Positions 52,297 through 60,624 of a stretch of 64,000 bases of DNA are shown here, in pieces. A program made the translations under genes and the position numbers. Under the pieces are notes generated by a model. It had not been told where the DNA came from, made no database searches, and worked only from the letters and a program-made list of their open reading frames with translations. This stretch comes from Hydrogenophaga sp. (GTDB taxonomy: Bacteria > Pseudomonadota > Gammaproteobacteria > Burkholderiales > Burkholderiaceae_C). The stretch lies in contig JAJNQE010000128.1 in assembly GCA_021154985.1 (NCBI GenBank), positions 3,068 to 67,067 of the forward strand, given 5' to 3'. Each line of letters starts with the position of its first letter. Position 1 is the stretch's first letter.

Positions 52297-53700
52297 ATGA
52301 AACGCACTTCGAACCTGCCCGACGGGCGCCGCGCCGCACTGTTGCTCGCACTGGCATTCACGGCCTTCGGGTCGTTTGCCCAGACCCCACCCCCCCCTGC
52401 TGCCACCCCGGTGGCGCAGAGCTTCACGCTCTCCAACGGCATGACGCTGATCGTGCGTCCCGACCGGCGTGCACCCACGGTGGCCCACATGGTGTGGGTG
52501 CGGGTGGGCTCCATCGACGAGGTCGACGGCACCTCGGGCGTGGCCCACGTGCTCGAACACATGATGTTCAAGGGCACGGCCGAGCTCAAGCTGGGTGAGT
52601 TCTCGCGCCGCATCGCCGCCCTGGGCGGGCGTGACAACGCCTTCACCAGCCGCGACGCCACGGCCTACCACCAGCAGGTGCCGGCGCAGGCGCTGGAGGC
52701 GGTGATGAAGCTCGAAGCCGACCGTTTTGCCAACAACCGGTGGAGCGACGATGAGTTCAAGCGCGAGATCGAGGTGGTGAAGGAAGAGCGCCGCCAGCGC
52801 ACCGAGGAGTCGCCCCGCGCGCGCATGTTCGAGGCCATGAACGCCATGGTCTACCAGGCCAGCCCCTACCGCCGGCCCATCATCGGCTGGATGAGCGACA
52901 TCGAAGCCATGACCCCCAATGACGCCCGCGAGTTTCACCAGCGCTGGTACACACCGGCCAACGCGGCGGTGGTGATTGCGGGCGACGTGGATGTGGAGAA
53001 GACCCGCGCGCTGGCCGAAAAACACTTCGGTCCCATTCCCGCGCGTGCCGTGCCTTCGCGCAAGCCGCGTGACGAGCCGCCGCAGAACGGCCCACGCCGC
53101 ATGGAATTCCGCGCCGTGGCCGATCAGTCGTTGGTGGCGCTGAGCTACAAGGTGCCGCGCTGGAGTGGTGCCTCCGAGCAGGATGCCGCCAGCCAGGACG
53201 CACTGGCCTTGACGGTGTTGTCAGCCGTGCTCGATGGTTACAGCGGCGCCCGGCTCGACCGTGCGCTGGTGCAAGGGCAGGGCACCGCAGGCAAACGCAT
53301 CGCCGACAGCGCAGGCGCCTCCTACGGTTTGATGGGGCGTGGACCGCAGCTCTTCTCGCTCACGGCGGTGCCGGCTCGCGGCGTGACGCCGGAGATGGCG
53401 GCGGCAGCGCTCAAGTCGGAGGTGGAGCGCATCGCTCGCGAGGGCATCAGCGAAGCCGAGCTGCGCCGCGTGAAGACCCAATGGACGGCGGGCGAGGTCT
53501 ACAAGCTCGACTCGGTGTTCAACCAGGCGCAGGAACTTGGCAGCTACTGGGCCAATGGCCTGGACATCCACACCGGTGAGCGCCTGATGACCCGTCTGCG
53601 CGCCGTGACCGCCGCGCAGGTGCAGTCGGTGGCGCAGCGCTATTTTTCCGATCAGCAGCTCACCACCGCCGTGCTGGTGCCCGAGGGGAGCCAGAAATGA
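52297..53700 (+). CDS. M16 peptidase, catalytic subunit
   Basis: This 467-residue zinc peptidase has a signal peptide (ALLLALAFTAFGSFAQ) and the inverted zinc motif HVLEHMMFKG (HXXEH) near residue 86, with the third ligand glutamate about 76 residues later in EIEVVKEERRQRTEE. It is paired with the next gene, which lacks the HXXEH motif, as in heterodimeric M16 proteins. It probably degrades misfolded or signal peptides in the periplasm. The ATG at 52297 is preferred over a TTG nine bases upstream. It is divergent from ftsY. Confidence 0.92.
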   Translation: MKRTSNLPDGRRAALLLALAFTAFGSFAQTPPPPAATPVAQSFTLSNGMTLIVRPDRRAPTVAHMVWVRVGSIDEVDGTSGVAHVLEHMMFKGTAELKLGEFSRRIAALGGRDNAFTSRDATAYHQQVPAQALEAVMKLEADRFANNRWSDDEFKREIEVVKEERRQRTEESPRARMFEAMNAMVYQASPYRRPIIGWMSDIEAMTPNDAREFHQRWYTPANAAVVIAGDVDVEKTRALAEKHFGPIPARAVPSRKPRDEPPQNGPRRMEFRAVADQSLVALSYKVPRWSGASEQDAASQDALALTVLSAVLDGYSGARLDRALVQGQGTAGKRIADSAGASYGLMGRGPQLFSLTAVPARGVTPEMAAAALKSEVERIAREGISEAELRRVKTQWTAGEVYKLDSVFNQAQELGSYWANGLDIHTGERLMTRLRAVTAAQVQSVAQRYFSDQQLTTAVLVPEGSQK

Positions 53701-55040
53701 AAGCCGTTCTGAAACACGCCCTCCGTTGCGCGGCACTGATGCTGGTGCTCGCCGGCTCGCTTAGCACGGCGCAGGCGGCCATTCCCATCGAACACTGGAC
53801 GCACGCCAGCGGCGCGCGCGTGTACCTGGTGTCCAGCCCGTCCATTCCCATGCTGGACGTGCAGCTCGACTTCGACGGCGGCAGCCGGCGCGACCCGGCG
53901 TCGCAGGCCGGGCTGGCCAGTTCAACGGCGGGCTTGCTCTCGGGCGGCGTGGCGGCGCAGCCCGGCCTGGCCGCGCTGGATGAGAACCAGCTCAGCGAGG
54001 CCTGGGTCGACCTCGGTGCGCAGTTCGGCGCCCAGGCCGGCACCGACCGTTTCACCCTGTCGCTGCGAACGCTCACCGAGCCCGACCTGTTGCAGCGCGC
54101 CGTGGCGCTGGCTGCGCGCCAGATGGCCGCACCCGCCTGGCCCCAGGCCGTGTGGCAACGCGACCGCGAGCGCGTGCTCGCGGCCTTGAAGGAGGCCGAG
54201 AACCGCCCGGGCACGCAGGCCGGTCGCGCGTTTGCGCGCGCGGTGTATGGCAACCACCCCTATGGTTTTCAGCCCGATGGCGGCACGTTCAACGCCATCG
54301 GCGTGGCCGACATGCAGGCTTTCTACCGCCGCCATGTGGTCGCCTGCCGCGCGCAGGTGACGCTGGTGGGCGCGATCGACCGCGCGCAGGCCGACGCCAT
54401 CGTGGGCCAGTTCATGGCACCGCTGAAGTCCCACGGATGCGCGGCCCTGCCCGCGGTCCCCGAGGTGCGGACGCTGGACCGTGCGGTGGACGAGCGACTG
54501 CCGTTTGCCGCTGCGCAGGCCCAGGTGCTCATCGGGCAGCCGGGCATTGCGCGCAACGACCCCGACTTCTTTCCGCTGTTCGTGGGCAACTACATCCTGG
54601 GCGGTGGCGGGTTTGTTTCGCGTCTGACCACCGAAGTGCGCGAGAAACGCGGTCTGAGCTACAGCGTGTACAGCTACTTTTCGCCTGGCCGCCACGCCGG
54701 GGCGTTCCAGATCGGCCTGACCACACGCCCCGACCAGGCAGCCCAGGCCGTGGACGTGTCGCGCACGGTGGTGAAGCAATTCGTCGAGCAGGGGCCGACG
54801 GAAGACGAACTCAACGCGGCCAAGGCGTTTCTGGTCAACGGCTTTTCGCTGCGCATCGACAGCAACCGCAAGCTGCTCGACAACGTGGCCAACATCGGTT
54901 GGAACGGGTTGCCGCTGGATTATCTGGACACCTGGACGCAGCAGATCGAGCGCGTGAGCGTGGCCGACATCCGGCGGTCGTTTGCCCGGGTGCTGCAGCC
55001 CGACCGCATGGTGACGGTCGTGGTGGGCGCCCAGCCCTGA
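53697..55040 (+). CDS. M16 peptidase-like, non-catalytic subunit
   Basis: This 447-residue protein has a signal peptide (LMLVLAGSLSTAQAA) and the M16 fold (LDVQLDFDGGSRRDPASQ, RLTTEVREKRGLSYSVYSYF), but the HXXEH motif is absent: the equivalent region reads GLASSTAGLLSGG. Such subunits form a heterodimer with a catalytic partner and supply the arginine-tyrosine pair for substrate binding. It overlaps the upstream gene by four bases. Confidence 0.9.
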   Translation: MKAVLKHALRCAALMLVLAGSLSTAQAAIPIEHWTHASGARVYLVSSPSIPMLDVQLDFDGGSRRDPASQAGLASSTAGLLSGGVAAQPGLAALDENQLSEAWVDLGAQFGAQAGTDRFTLSLRTLTEPDLLQRAVALAARQMAAPAWPQAVWQRDRERVLAALKEAENRPGTQAGRAFARAVYGNHPYGFQPDGGTFNAIGVADMQAFYRRHVVACRAQVTLVGAIDRAQADAIVGQFMAPLKSHGCAALPAVPEVRTLDRAVDERLPFAAAQAQVLIGQPGIARNDPDFFPLFVGNYILGGGGFVSRLTTEVREKRGLSYSVYSYFSPGRHAGAFQIGLTTRPDQAAQAVDVSRTVVKQFVEQGPTEDELNAAKAFLVNGFSLRIDSNRKLLDNVANIGWNGLPLDYLDTWTQQIERVSVADIRRSFARVLQPDRMVTVVVGAQP

Positions 55041-55076
55041 ACGGGATGCGCGTTCGGGTCGCGTAAGCTCGGCGGC

Positions 55077-55691
55077 ATGAAAAAACCTCCTGTTTCTGCG
55101 GCGCGCGCCGCAGCCAGCGCACCACACGAAATCCGCATCATCGGTGGCCTCTGGAAACGCACGCTGCTGCCCGTGGCCGACCGGCCCGGCTTGCGCCCCA
55201 CACCCTCGCGTGTGCGAGAGACCTTGTTCAACTGGCTCGGGCAAGACCTCACAGGTCTGCGTTGCCTCGACGCTTTTGCCGGCACCGGTGCGCTGGGGCT
55301 GGAAGCCGCGTCGCGCGGCGCGGTGGAGGTGGTGCTGGTGGAGCAAGATAGCGCCTTGCTCGCCAACCTCAGCCGCACTGTGACCAAGCTCAAGGCCACC
55401 GCGGTGCGTGTGGAGCGCGGTGACGGCGTGGCCGCGTTGCGCCAGCGCGCCGGGCAGGGCTTTGATGTGGTGTTCCTCGACCCGCCGTTTGCCGACGCTC
55501 AAAACGAAACCGTGGTGCTCGCGGCCCTGGCTGCTGCGCGGCAAGCCATCGGTGCGGAAGGTCTCGTGTATCTGGAGGCACCGCGCCCCTGGCTCGACGA
55601 CGAACTCGCGACACTGGGCCTGCAGTTGCACCGCCAGGGCAAGGCGGGCGCGGTGGCCTTTCACCTGTTGCGGCCATTGCCCGCGCAGTGA
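55077..55691 (+). CDS. rsmD: 16S rRNA (guanine-966-N2)-methyltransferase
   Basis: This 204-residue SAM-dependent enzyme methylates G966 of 16S rRNA. It shows RIIGGLWKRTLLPV, LRPTPSRVRETLFNWL, the SAM loop DAFAGTGALGLEA and the catalytic DPPF motif in VVFLDPPFAD. The pairing with coaD downstream is a classic arrangement in proteobacteria. The gap to coaD is 36 bases and holds a TATAAT-like CATAAT. Confidence 0.95.
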   Translation: MKKPPVSAARAAASAPHEIRIIGGLWKRTLLPVADRPGLRPTPSRVRETLFNWLGQDLTGLRCLDAFAGTGALGLEAASRGAVEVVLVEQDSALLANLSRTVTKLKATAVRVERGDGVAALRQRAGQGFDVVFLDPPFADAQNETVVLAALAAARQAIGAEGLVYLEAPRPWLDDELATLGLQLHRQGKAGAVAFHLLRPLPAQ

Positions 55692-55727
55692 GTGGGTGCT
55701 GACAGCCCCGCGCGCATAATTCCGGCC

Positions 55728-56246
55728 ATGTCTTCCGACCTGTCCTCTTCCTCACAGCAGCCCCGCGTGGCTGTCTACAGCGGCACGTTTGATCCGCTCA
55801 CGCTCGGTCACGAAGACGTGGCGCGCCGCGCGGCGTTGCTGTTTGACGAGGTGATCATCGCGGTGGCCATTGCCCACCACAAAAAGACCCGCTTTTCATT
55901 GCAGCAGCGGTTGGACATGGCAGCCGAAGCGGCGGCGCGCATGCCCGGCATGGTGCGCGTTTTGCCTTTCGACGGTCTCATCATGGATTTCTGCCGCCAG
56001 CAGGGCGCGTGCGCCGTGGTTCGCGGCATCCGCAACCTGACCGACTTCGACTACGAAGCCCAGATGGCTGCGATGAACCGCAAGCTCAATCCGGCGGTGG
56101 AAACCGTGTTCCTGCTGCCCCAGGCCGAGTTGCAATGCATCTCCAGCACCCTGGTGCGCGAGATTTCGCAGCTGGGCGGTGACGTGTCGCAGATGGTGAA
56201 CACCAACGTGGCGGTTCACCTCAAGCCAGCGCCTTTGCAAGCCTGA
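55728..56246 (+). CDS. coaD: Phosphopantetheine adenylyltransferase
   Basis: This 172-residue enzyme transfers AMP from ATP to 4'-phosphopantetheine in coenzyme A synthesis. The nucleotidyltransferase motif YSGTFDPLTLGHEDV (T/HXGH) and the ISSTLVREIS motif are present, with VVRGIRNLTDFDYEAQMA in between. The length matches the family (about 160 aa). The start at 55728 leaves a short N-terminal tail SSDLSSSSQQ. Confidence 0.96.
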   Translation: MSSDLSSSSQQPRVAVYSGTFDPLTLGHEDVARRAALLFDEVIIAVAIAHHKKTRFSLQQRLDMAAEAAARMPGMVRVLPFDGLIMDFCRQQGACAVVRGIRNLTDFDYEAQMAAMNRKLNPAVETVFLLPQAELQCISSTLVREISQLGGDVSQMVNTNVAVHLKPAPLQA

Positions 56247-56262
56247 ACAGGGAGCGATCGCC

Positions 56263-56571
56263 ATGGCCCTGCTGATCACCGACGAATGCATCAACTGCGA
56301 TGTGTGCGAGCCCGAGTGCCCCAACCAGGCCATCTACATGGGCGAGGAGATCTACGAGATCGACCCTGCGCGCTGCACCGAGTGCGTGGGCCACTTTGAC
56401 GAGCCGCAGTGCGTGCAGGTCTGTCCGGTGAGCTGCATTCCCATCCACCCGGACCACATCGAATCGCGCGAGACGCTCTGGCAGAAATACCAGCGACTGC
56501 AGAAAGCCGGTCAGCCCTTGTCGGGCGCCGGTGATGCGCCCGCGCCGGGTGCGCCCACGTCGGGCACCTGA
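56263..56571 (+). CDS. YfhL-family 2[4Fe-4S] ferredoxin
   Basis: This 102-residue ferredoxin has two cluster motifs, CINCDVCEPECPNQAIY and CTECVGHFDEPQCVQVCPVSC, with the inserted Cys spacing of the YfhL/FdxA-like group. It carries electrons between unidentified partners. It follows coaD closely, a conserved order. The C-terminal 20 residues (SGAGDAPAPGAPTSG) overlap the 3' end of the convergent pth gene and look low-complexity. Confidence 0.93.
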   Translation: MALLITDECINCDVCEPECPNQAIYMGEEIYEIDPARCTECVGHFDEPQCVQVCPVSCIPIHPDHIESRETLWQKYQRLQKAGQPLSGAGDAPAPGAPTSGT

Positions 56572-57179
56572 TCCGGCTTTGCCGGACGCGGTGGTTTGGG
56601 CCGGGGCGGCTTGCTGGTGTGGATGAGCGCGGTGGCCTTGTCCATTTCACCTTCAATCAGATGGGGCAAGGCCTTCAGGCTGCGGTCCAGCGCTTGCGCG
56701 ATCGCAATGCGGTCGTCGGGTGAAGGCTTCTTCAGCACCCAGTTGGCCACCTCGTTCTTGTTGCCCGGGTGGCCGATGCCCACCCGCAGGCGCCAGTAGC
56801 CCGCACTGCCCAACTGGGCGTGGATGTCGCGCAGACCGTTGTGGCCGGCGTGCCCACCGCCTTTCTTGAGCTTCACCTCGCCGGGGGGCAGGTCCAGCTC
56901 GTCGTGCACCACCAGCACTTCTTCGGGCGTGATCTTGAAGAAGCGCGCCAACGACGCCACCGACTTGCCCGAGAGGTTCATGAAGGTCTGCGGTTCGACC
57001 AGCCAGACATTCTGACCCGCCACATTGGCGCGCGCCACCAGCCCGAAATGGCCCCGCTCCATCTGCAGCGACGTCTTGAGCAGGCGCGCGGCTTCGTCCA
57101 CCCACCAGAAGCCGGCGTTGTGGCGCGTGTGTTCGTAGTCCGGTCCCGGATTGCCCAGGCCGGCGATGAGTTTGATCAT
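56511..57179 (-). CDS. pth: Peptidyl-tRNA hydrolase with C-terminal extension
   Basis: This 222-residue enzyme releases peptides from stalled peptidyl-tRNAs. The catalytic histidine is in RHNAGFWWVDEAA after LIAGLGNPGPDYEHT; other motifs include LVEPQTFMNLSGKSV and VVHDELDLPPGEVKLKKGGG. The usual length is about 190-200 residues; here a Pro/Lys/Ala-rich tail of ~30 residues (KPPRPKPPRPAKPD) is added. Its 3' end overlaps the ferredoxin gene by 61 bases on the opposite strand. Confidence 0.95.
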   Translation of the reverse strand: MIKLIAGLGNPGPDYEHTRHNAGFWWVDEAARLLKTSLQMERGHFGLVARANVAGQNVWLVEPQTFMNLSGKSVASLARFFKITPEEVLVVHDELDLPPGEVKLKKGGGHAGHNGLRDIHAQLGSAGYWRLRVGIGHPGNKNEVANWVLKKPSPDDRIAIAQALDRSLKALPHLIEGEMDKATALIHTSKPPRPKPPRPAKPDQVPDVGAPGAGASPAPDKG

Positions 57180-57217
57180 GGGGTGGGATTATCGGGAGGT
57201 CTGGGGGCGCTGAATGC

Positions 57218-57245
57218 AAAACGGCCCGCGCAAGCGGGCCGTTTT
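57218..57245. terminator. Terminator between L25 and pth
   Basis: AAAACGGCCCGC (57218-57229) pairs perfectly with GCGGGCCGTTTT (57234-57245) across a four-base loop. The T-run on the minus strand ends L25 transcription; as it is symmetrical it could act in both directions. Confidence 0.9.
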
Positions 57246-57271
57246 GATGAAGTCACAGGTCCGAGGACGAA

Positions 57272-57901
57272 TTACTTCTTCTTGCCTTTGGCGCCCTTCT
57301 TGTCGTCGACAGGCGCAGCCACGGGGGCTGCCACCACGTCTTCAACCGGCTCCACCACGGTGGCGATGGTCAGGTTCTTGCGGCCGTGCATCACGAGCTT
57401 GATGCCCTTGGGCAGCTTGATGTCGCCGGTGTGAACGGTGCCGCCCTTGACGACTTCGCCCAGGTCAACCGTGATGTGCTCAGGCAGTTGCGTGGCCAGG
57501 CATTCGATTTCGATCTCGGTCATCACGTGGTTGATCAGGCACTTGTCGGTCTTGACCGCAGGCGAGTTCTCTTCGTTGATGAAGTGCAGCGGCACTTTTT
57601 TGTGCAGACGGGTCTTGTCGTTCACGCGCTGGAAGTCCACATGCAGCACGAGGGGCTTGTACGGGTGGTACTGCACATCGCGCAGCAACACTTTTTGCAC
57701 CGTGCCGGCCACGTCCATCTCGAGGATGGAGGAGTGGAACGCTTCCTTCTTCAGGGCGTGCCACAAGGCGTTGTGATCGAGTTCGATCGTGGCGGCGGGT
57801 GCTTCCCCACCAAAAACGATACCGGGCGTGCGGCCGGTGTTGCGGAGACGGCGGCTCGCACCCGTGCCCTGCTTGGCGCGCTCAAAAGCGACGAATTGCA
57901 T
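57272..57901 (-). CDS. rplY: 50S ribosomal protein L25/general stress protein Ctc
   Basis: This 209-residue protein binds 5S rRNA. It has the L25 domain (FVAFERAKQGTGASRRLRNT and GRTPGIVFGG) and the C-terminal TL5/Ctc domain, and ends with a lysine-rich tail GAKGKKK. The ATG at 57901 is preceded by CAGGAG. It is encoded downstream of prs, with a terminator hairpin (57954-57976) between them. Confidence 0.95.
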   Translation of the reverse strand: MQFVAFERAKQGTGASRRLRNTGRTPGIVFGGEAPAATIELDHNALWHALKKEAFHSSILEMDVAGTVQKVLLRDVQYHPYKPLVLHVDFQRVNDKTRLHKKVPLHFINEENSPAVKTDKCLINHVMTEIEIECLATQLPEHITVDLGEVVKGGTVHTGDIKLPKGIKLVMHGRKNLTIATVVEPVEDVVAAPVAAPVDDKKGAKGKKK

Positions 57902-57946
57902 AAATAACTCCTGTGGAGGGGTTCCGCGACCAGAACGCCTCTGTTT

Positions 57947-57976
57947 CAAAAGAGCAACCTCCAACATGGAGGTCGC
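57947..57976 (-). terminator. Terminator downstream of prs
   Basis: GCGACCTCCA pairs with TGGAGGTTGC (57967-57976 and 57954-57963, one G-T pair) and the minus strand reads on TCTTTTG. It ends prs transcription before the L25 gene. Confidence 0.75.
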
Positions 57977-58001
57977 CCGCTTTTGTTGCCTTCAGGTTCT
58001 C

Positions 58002-58976
58002 TTAGAAGAGGTTGTCCTGATCGGCAAACAAACTCATCACCGACTCGCCCGAGGCAATGCGCGCGATGGTTTCGGCCATCAGCGGTGCCACGGAGAGCTG
58101 GCGGATCTTGGCGCAGGCCTGGGCGGCTTGCGACAGGGGAATCGTGTTGGTGACCACCACTTCATCAAGAGCGCTGCCCTTGGCAATGCGCTCGATGGCC
58201 GGGCCCGAGAAGATCGGGTGCGTGCAGTAGGCGTAGACGTGTTTGGCGCCGCGCTCCTTGAGCACTTCAGCGGCTTTGACCAGCGTGCCGGCGGTGTCGA
58301 TCATGTCGTCCATGATCACGCAGTTGCGACCTTCGATGTCGCCGATCACATGCATCACTTCCGACACGTTGGCCTTGGGCCGGCGCTTGTCGATGATGGC
58401 CATGTCGCAGTTGAGCTGCTTGGCCAGCGCGCGGGCGCGCACCACACCACCCACGTCGGGCGAGACCACGAGCAGGTCGGGGTAGTTTTTCTGACGCAGG
58501 TCGCCCAACAGCACCGGCGAGGCGTAGATGTTGTCCACCGGGATGTCGAAGAAACCCTGGATCTGGTCGGCGTGCAGGTCCATGGTCAACACGCGGTTCA
58601 CGCCCACGGCGGTCAGCATGTTGGCCACGACCTTGGCCGAGATCGGCACACGGCCCGAGCGTGGACGGCGATCCTGGCGGGCGTAACCGAAATAGGGGAT
58701 GACGGCCGAGATGCTCACGGCCGATGCGCGCTTGAGCGCGTCGACCATGATGATGAGTTCCATCAAGTTCTCGTTGGTCGGCGAGCAGGTGGACTGGATC
58801 ACAAAAACGTGACGCGCGCGCACGTTCTGGGTGATTTCGACCGTGACTTCGCCGTCGGAGAATCGCCCCACATTGGCCGCACCGAGCTGGGTGCCCAGAT
58901 GCTGTGCGATCTCGGAGGCCAACACCGGATTGGCGTTGCCGGTGAAGATCATGAAATCCGGCGGCTGAACTTGCAT
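58002..58976 (-). CDS. prs: Ribose-phosphate pyrophosphokinase
   Basis: This 324-residue enzyme makes PRPP from ribose-5-phosphate and ATP. Key motifs are GRFSDGEVTVEI, YFGYARQDRRPRSGRVPIS and the flexible loop, DLHADQIQGFFDIP, and the PRPP-binding VIMDDMIDTAGT. The length matches bacterial class I enzymes. The order ispE - tRNA-Gln - prs - rplY - pth is conserved in beta- and gammaproteobacteria. The start at 58976 is family-typical. Confidence 0.96.
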   Translation of the reverse strand: MQVQPPDFMIFTGNANPVLASEIAQHLGTQLGAANVGRFSDGEVTVEITQNVRARHVFVIQSTCSPTNENLMELIIMVDALKRASAVSISAVIPYFGYARQDRRPRSGRVPISAKVVANMLTAVGVNRVLTMDLHADQIQGFFDIPVDNIYASPVLLGDLRQKNYPDLLVVSPDVGGVVRARALAKQLNCDMAIIDKRRPKANVSEVMHVIGDIEGRNCVIMDDMIDTAGTLVKAAEVLKERGAKHVYAYCTHPIFSGPAIERIAKGSALDEVVVTNTIPLSQAAQACAKIRQLSVAPLMAETIARIASGESVMSLFADQDNLF

Positions 58977-59073
58977 GGGGTTCCCAGCTGTTTGAGCGAC
59001 GGCCCAGATGGATCGCCGTCAAAAAATGGCCGTTCGTGGAACGGCCGGTGGGTACATGATGTGACGAAAACGG

Positions 59074-59150
59074 TGGCAGGGGAGGAAGGACTCGAACCCT
59101 CGCATGCTGGAATCAAAATCCAGTGCCTTTACCAACTTGGCGACTCCCCT
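59074..59150 (-). tRNA. tRNA-Gln (anticodon TTG)
   Basis: The minus strand folds as a cloverleaf: acceptor AGGGGAG with CTCCCCT, anticodon stem CTGGA with TCCAG around TTTTGAT (anticodon TTG), T arm GAGGG-TTCGAGT-CCTTC, and an encoded CCA end. It sits between ispE and prs, its usual place in these bacteria. Confidence 0.97.
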
Positions 59151-59245
59151 ACGCAGGAGATTTGTTCAGCGTGAAGCCGGACAAACCACCGAAAAACCTT
59201 GTCGCAGGTTGCGCAACCACTGCCTGGGCTGAACGCTTGCCGATT

Positions 59246-60154
59246 CTAATCGGAGCACCAGTCGAGCAATGGATGGACATCCATGTTGCTGCATTCACGA
59301 ACCGTCCAGTCGCTCGGGGCGGTGGTCAGTTGCATGGCCTGCAGCATTTGTGCAAACACCGCCGTGCCCGATCCGGTCATGCGCCCCTGCAAACCCTGGT
59401 CTTGCAACCACTGTATGCAGCGCCCCACATCGGGGCACAGCGCCTGCGCCACGGGTTGAAGATCGTTGTGTCCGAAATCCAGAATTTTCTGGATGTCGAC
59501 CATCCCATTTGTTGGGACATCTTCTCGCGAGTCGTTTGCAGCAAAGCCTTGGATTGTAGCAGTTTTTGTGTCCCGTTTGAGTTCGGGCGCGCTGAAGATG
59601 CGTTGGGTGGACGCGCCGCCCTGGGGTTTGATCACCACAAACCGGGCTGCGGGCAACGTCAAGGGTGTGAGCCGCTCGCCCATGCCTTCGACCCAGGCGT
59701 GGCGTCCGCCGATGAAAAACGGCACATCGGCGCCCAGGGTGAGTCCAATGGTGGCGAGCTGTGAACGCGTCAGGCCCAGGCCCCACAAGCGGTTGAGTGC
59801 GAGCAGGGTGGTGGCTGCGTCCGACGAACCGCCGCCCATGCCGGCTTCCGCAGGCAGGTTCTTTTCGAGCGCGATGTGCACGCCGTGGGGGCAATGGGTG
59901 GCGGTCTGCAGCGCGCGGGCAGCGCGCACAGACAGGTCTTCTGCGGGCAGCGTCCCGGGTGTGAGGTCTTCGCGGCTGATCTGGCCGTCGCTGCGCACTT
60001 CGAAGTGCAGGCGGTCGCACCAGTCGACGAGCATGAAGACGGATTGCAGCAGGTGGTAGCCGTCGTCTCGCCGGCCGGTGATGTGCAAAAACAGGTTGAG
60101 CTTGGCGGGCGCCGGCACGTCGAGCAGGCGCCGCAGGCGGGTTCCCTGGGTCAT
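59246..60154 (-). CDS. ispE: 4-diphosphocytidyl-2-C-methyl-D-erythritol kinase
   Basis: This 302-residue GHMP kinase acts in the MEP isoprenoid pathway. It shows PAPAKLNLFLHITGRRDDGY, the GHMP ATP loop LPAEAGMGGGSSDAATTLL, and the C-terminal GRMTGSGTAVFAQ. The ATG at 60154 overlaps the lolB stop (ATGA). It is the last gene of the TPR-lolB-ispE operon. Confidence 0.96.
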   Translation of the reverse strand: MTQGTRLRRLLDVPAPAKLNLFLHITGRRDDGYHLLQSVFMLVDWCDRLHFEVRSDGQISREDLTPGTLPAEDLSVRAARALQTATHCPHGVHIALEKNLPAEAGMGGGSSDAATTLLALNRLWGLGLTRSQLATIGLTLGADVPFFIGGRHAWVEGMGERLTPLTLPAARFVVIKPQGGASTQRIFSAPELKRDTKTATIQGFAANDSREDVPTNGMVDIQKILDFGHNDLQPVAQALCPDVGRCIQWLQDQGLQGRMTGSGTAVFAQMLQAMQLTTAPSDWTVRECSNMDVHPLLDWCSD

Positions 60155-60624
60155 GGCTGCACCACGACCCGAAGTTCTGCCGTGGGCGCGGGCGAGACCC
60201 GGCGAGCCGTGATGCGGCCTTCGGGTTGGCGCGTCAGATCGGCCTGCCAGCCCGGCACATCGGTCGCCCGCCCGCGCAGCCAGCCGAAGAGGGCCGACAC
60301 CGGCACGGGCGTGCCACTGAGTTCGGCGGTGAGTTCGTCCAGGCTGCCCCGGCGGGTGACCTGGCCGCCCTGGCGCAGTTCGGCACTGCCGGGCACCCAC
60401 ATCACGGTGGCGATCGAAGTGCCCAGGGGCGAGGTGAGTTGCAGCTCGCCCGCATCCGGTGTGCCGCGCAATTCGAAGCCGGCCGAAAACGATTGGGGCG
60501 GATCGCTTTGCACCGACATGGCCAGGCGGCCACTCCAGAGCTCATCGCCCGGCTGAACGGCGCGCTGCGGCGTGGCGCAGGCGGTCAAAAGGGCCACGGT
60601 GGCCAGCAACGCCGCCCACCTCAT
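60151..60624 (-). CDS. lolB: Outer-membrane lipoprotein receptor LolB
   Basis: This 157-residue outer-membrane lipoprotein takes lipoproteins from LolA and inserts them in the outer membrane. It has the lipobox LLTACA and a LolB-like beta-barrel (WSGRLAMSVQSDPPQSFSAG, GELQLTSPLGTSIATVMW). It is a little shorter than E. coli LolB (207 aa). Both ends overlap neighbours in ATGA form. Position before ispE supports the call. Confidence 0.9.
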   Translation of the reverse strand: MRWAALLATVALLTACATPQRAVQPGDELWSGRLAMSVQSDPPQSFSAGFELRGTPDAGELQLTSPLGTSIATVMWVPGSAELRQGGQVTRRGSLDELTAELSGTPVPVSALFGWLRGRATDVPGWQADLTRQPEGRITARRVSPAPTAELRVVVQP

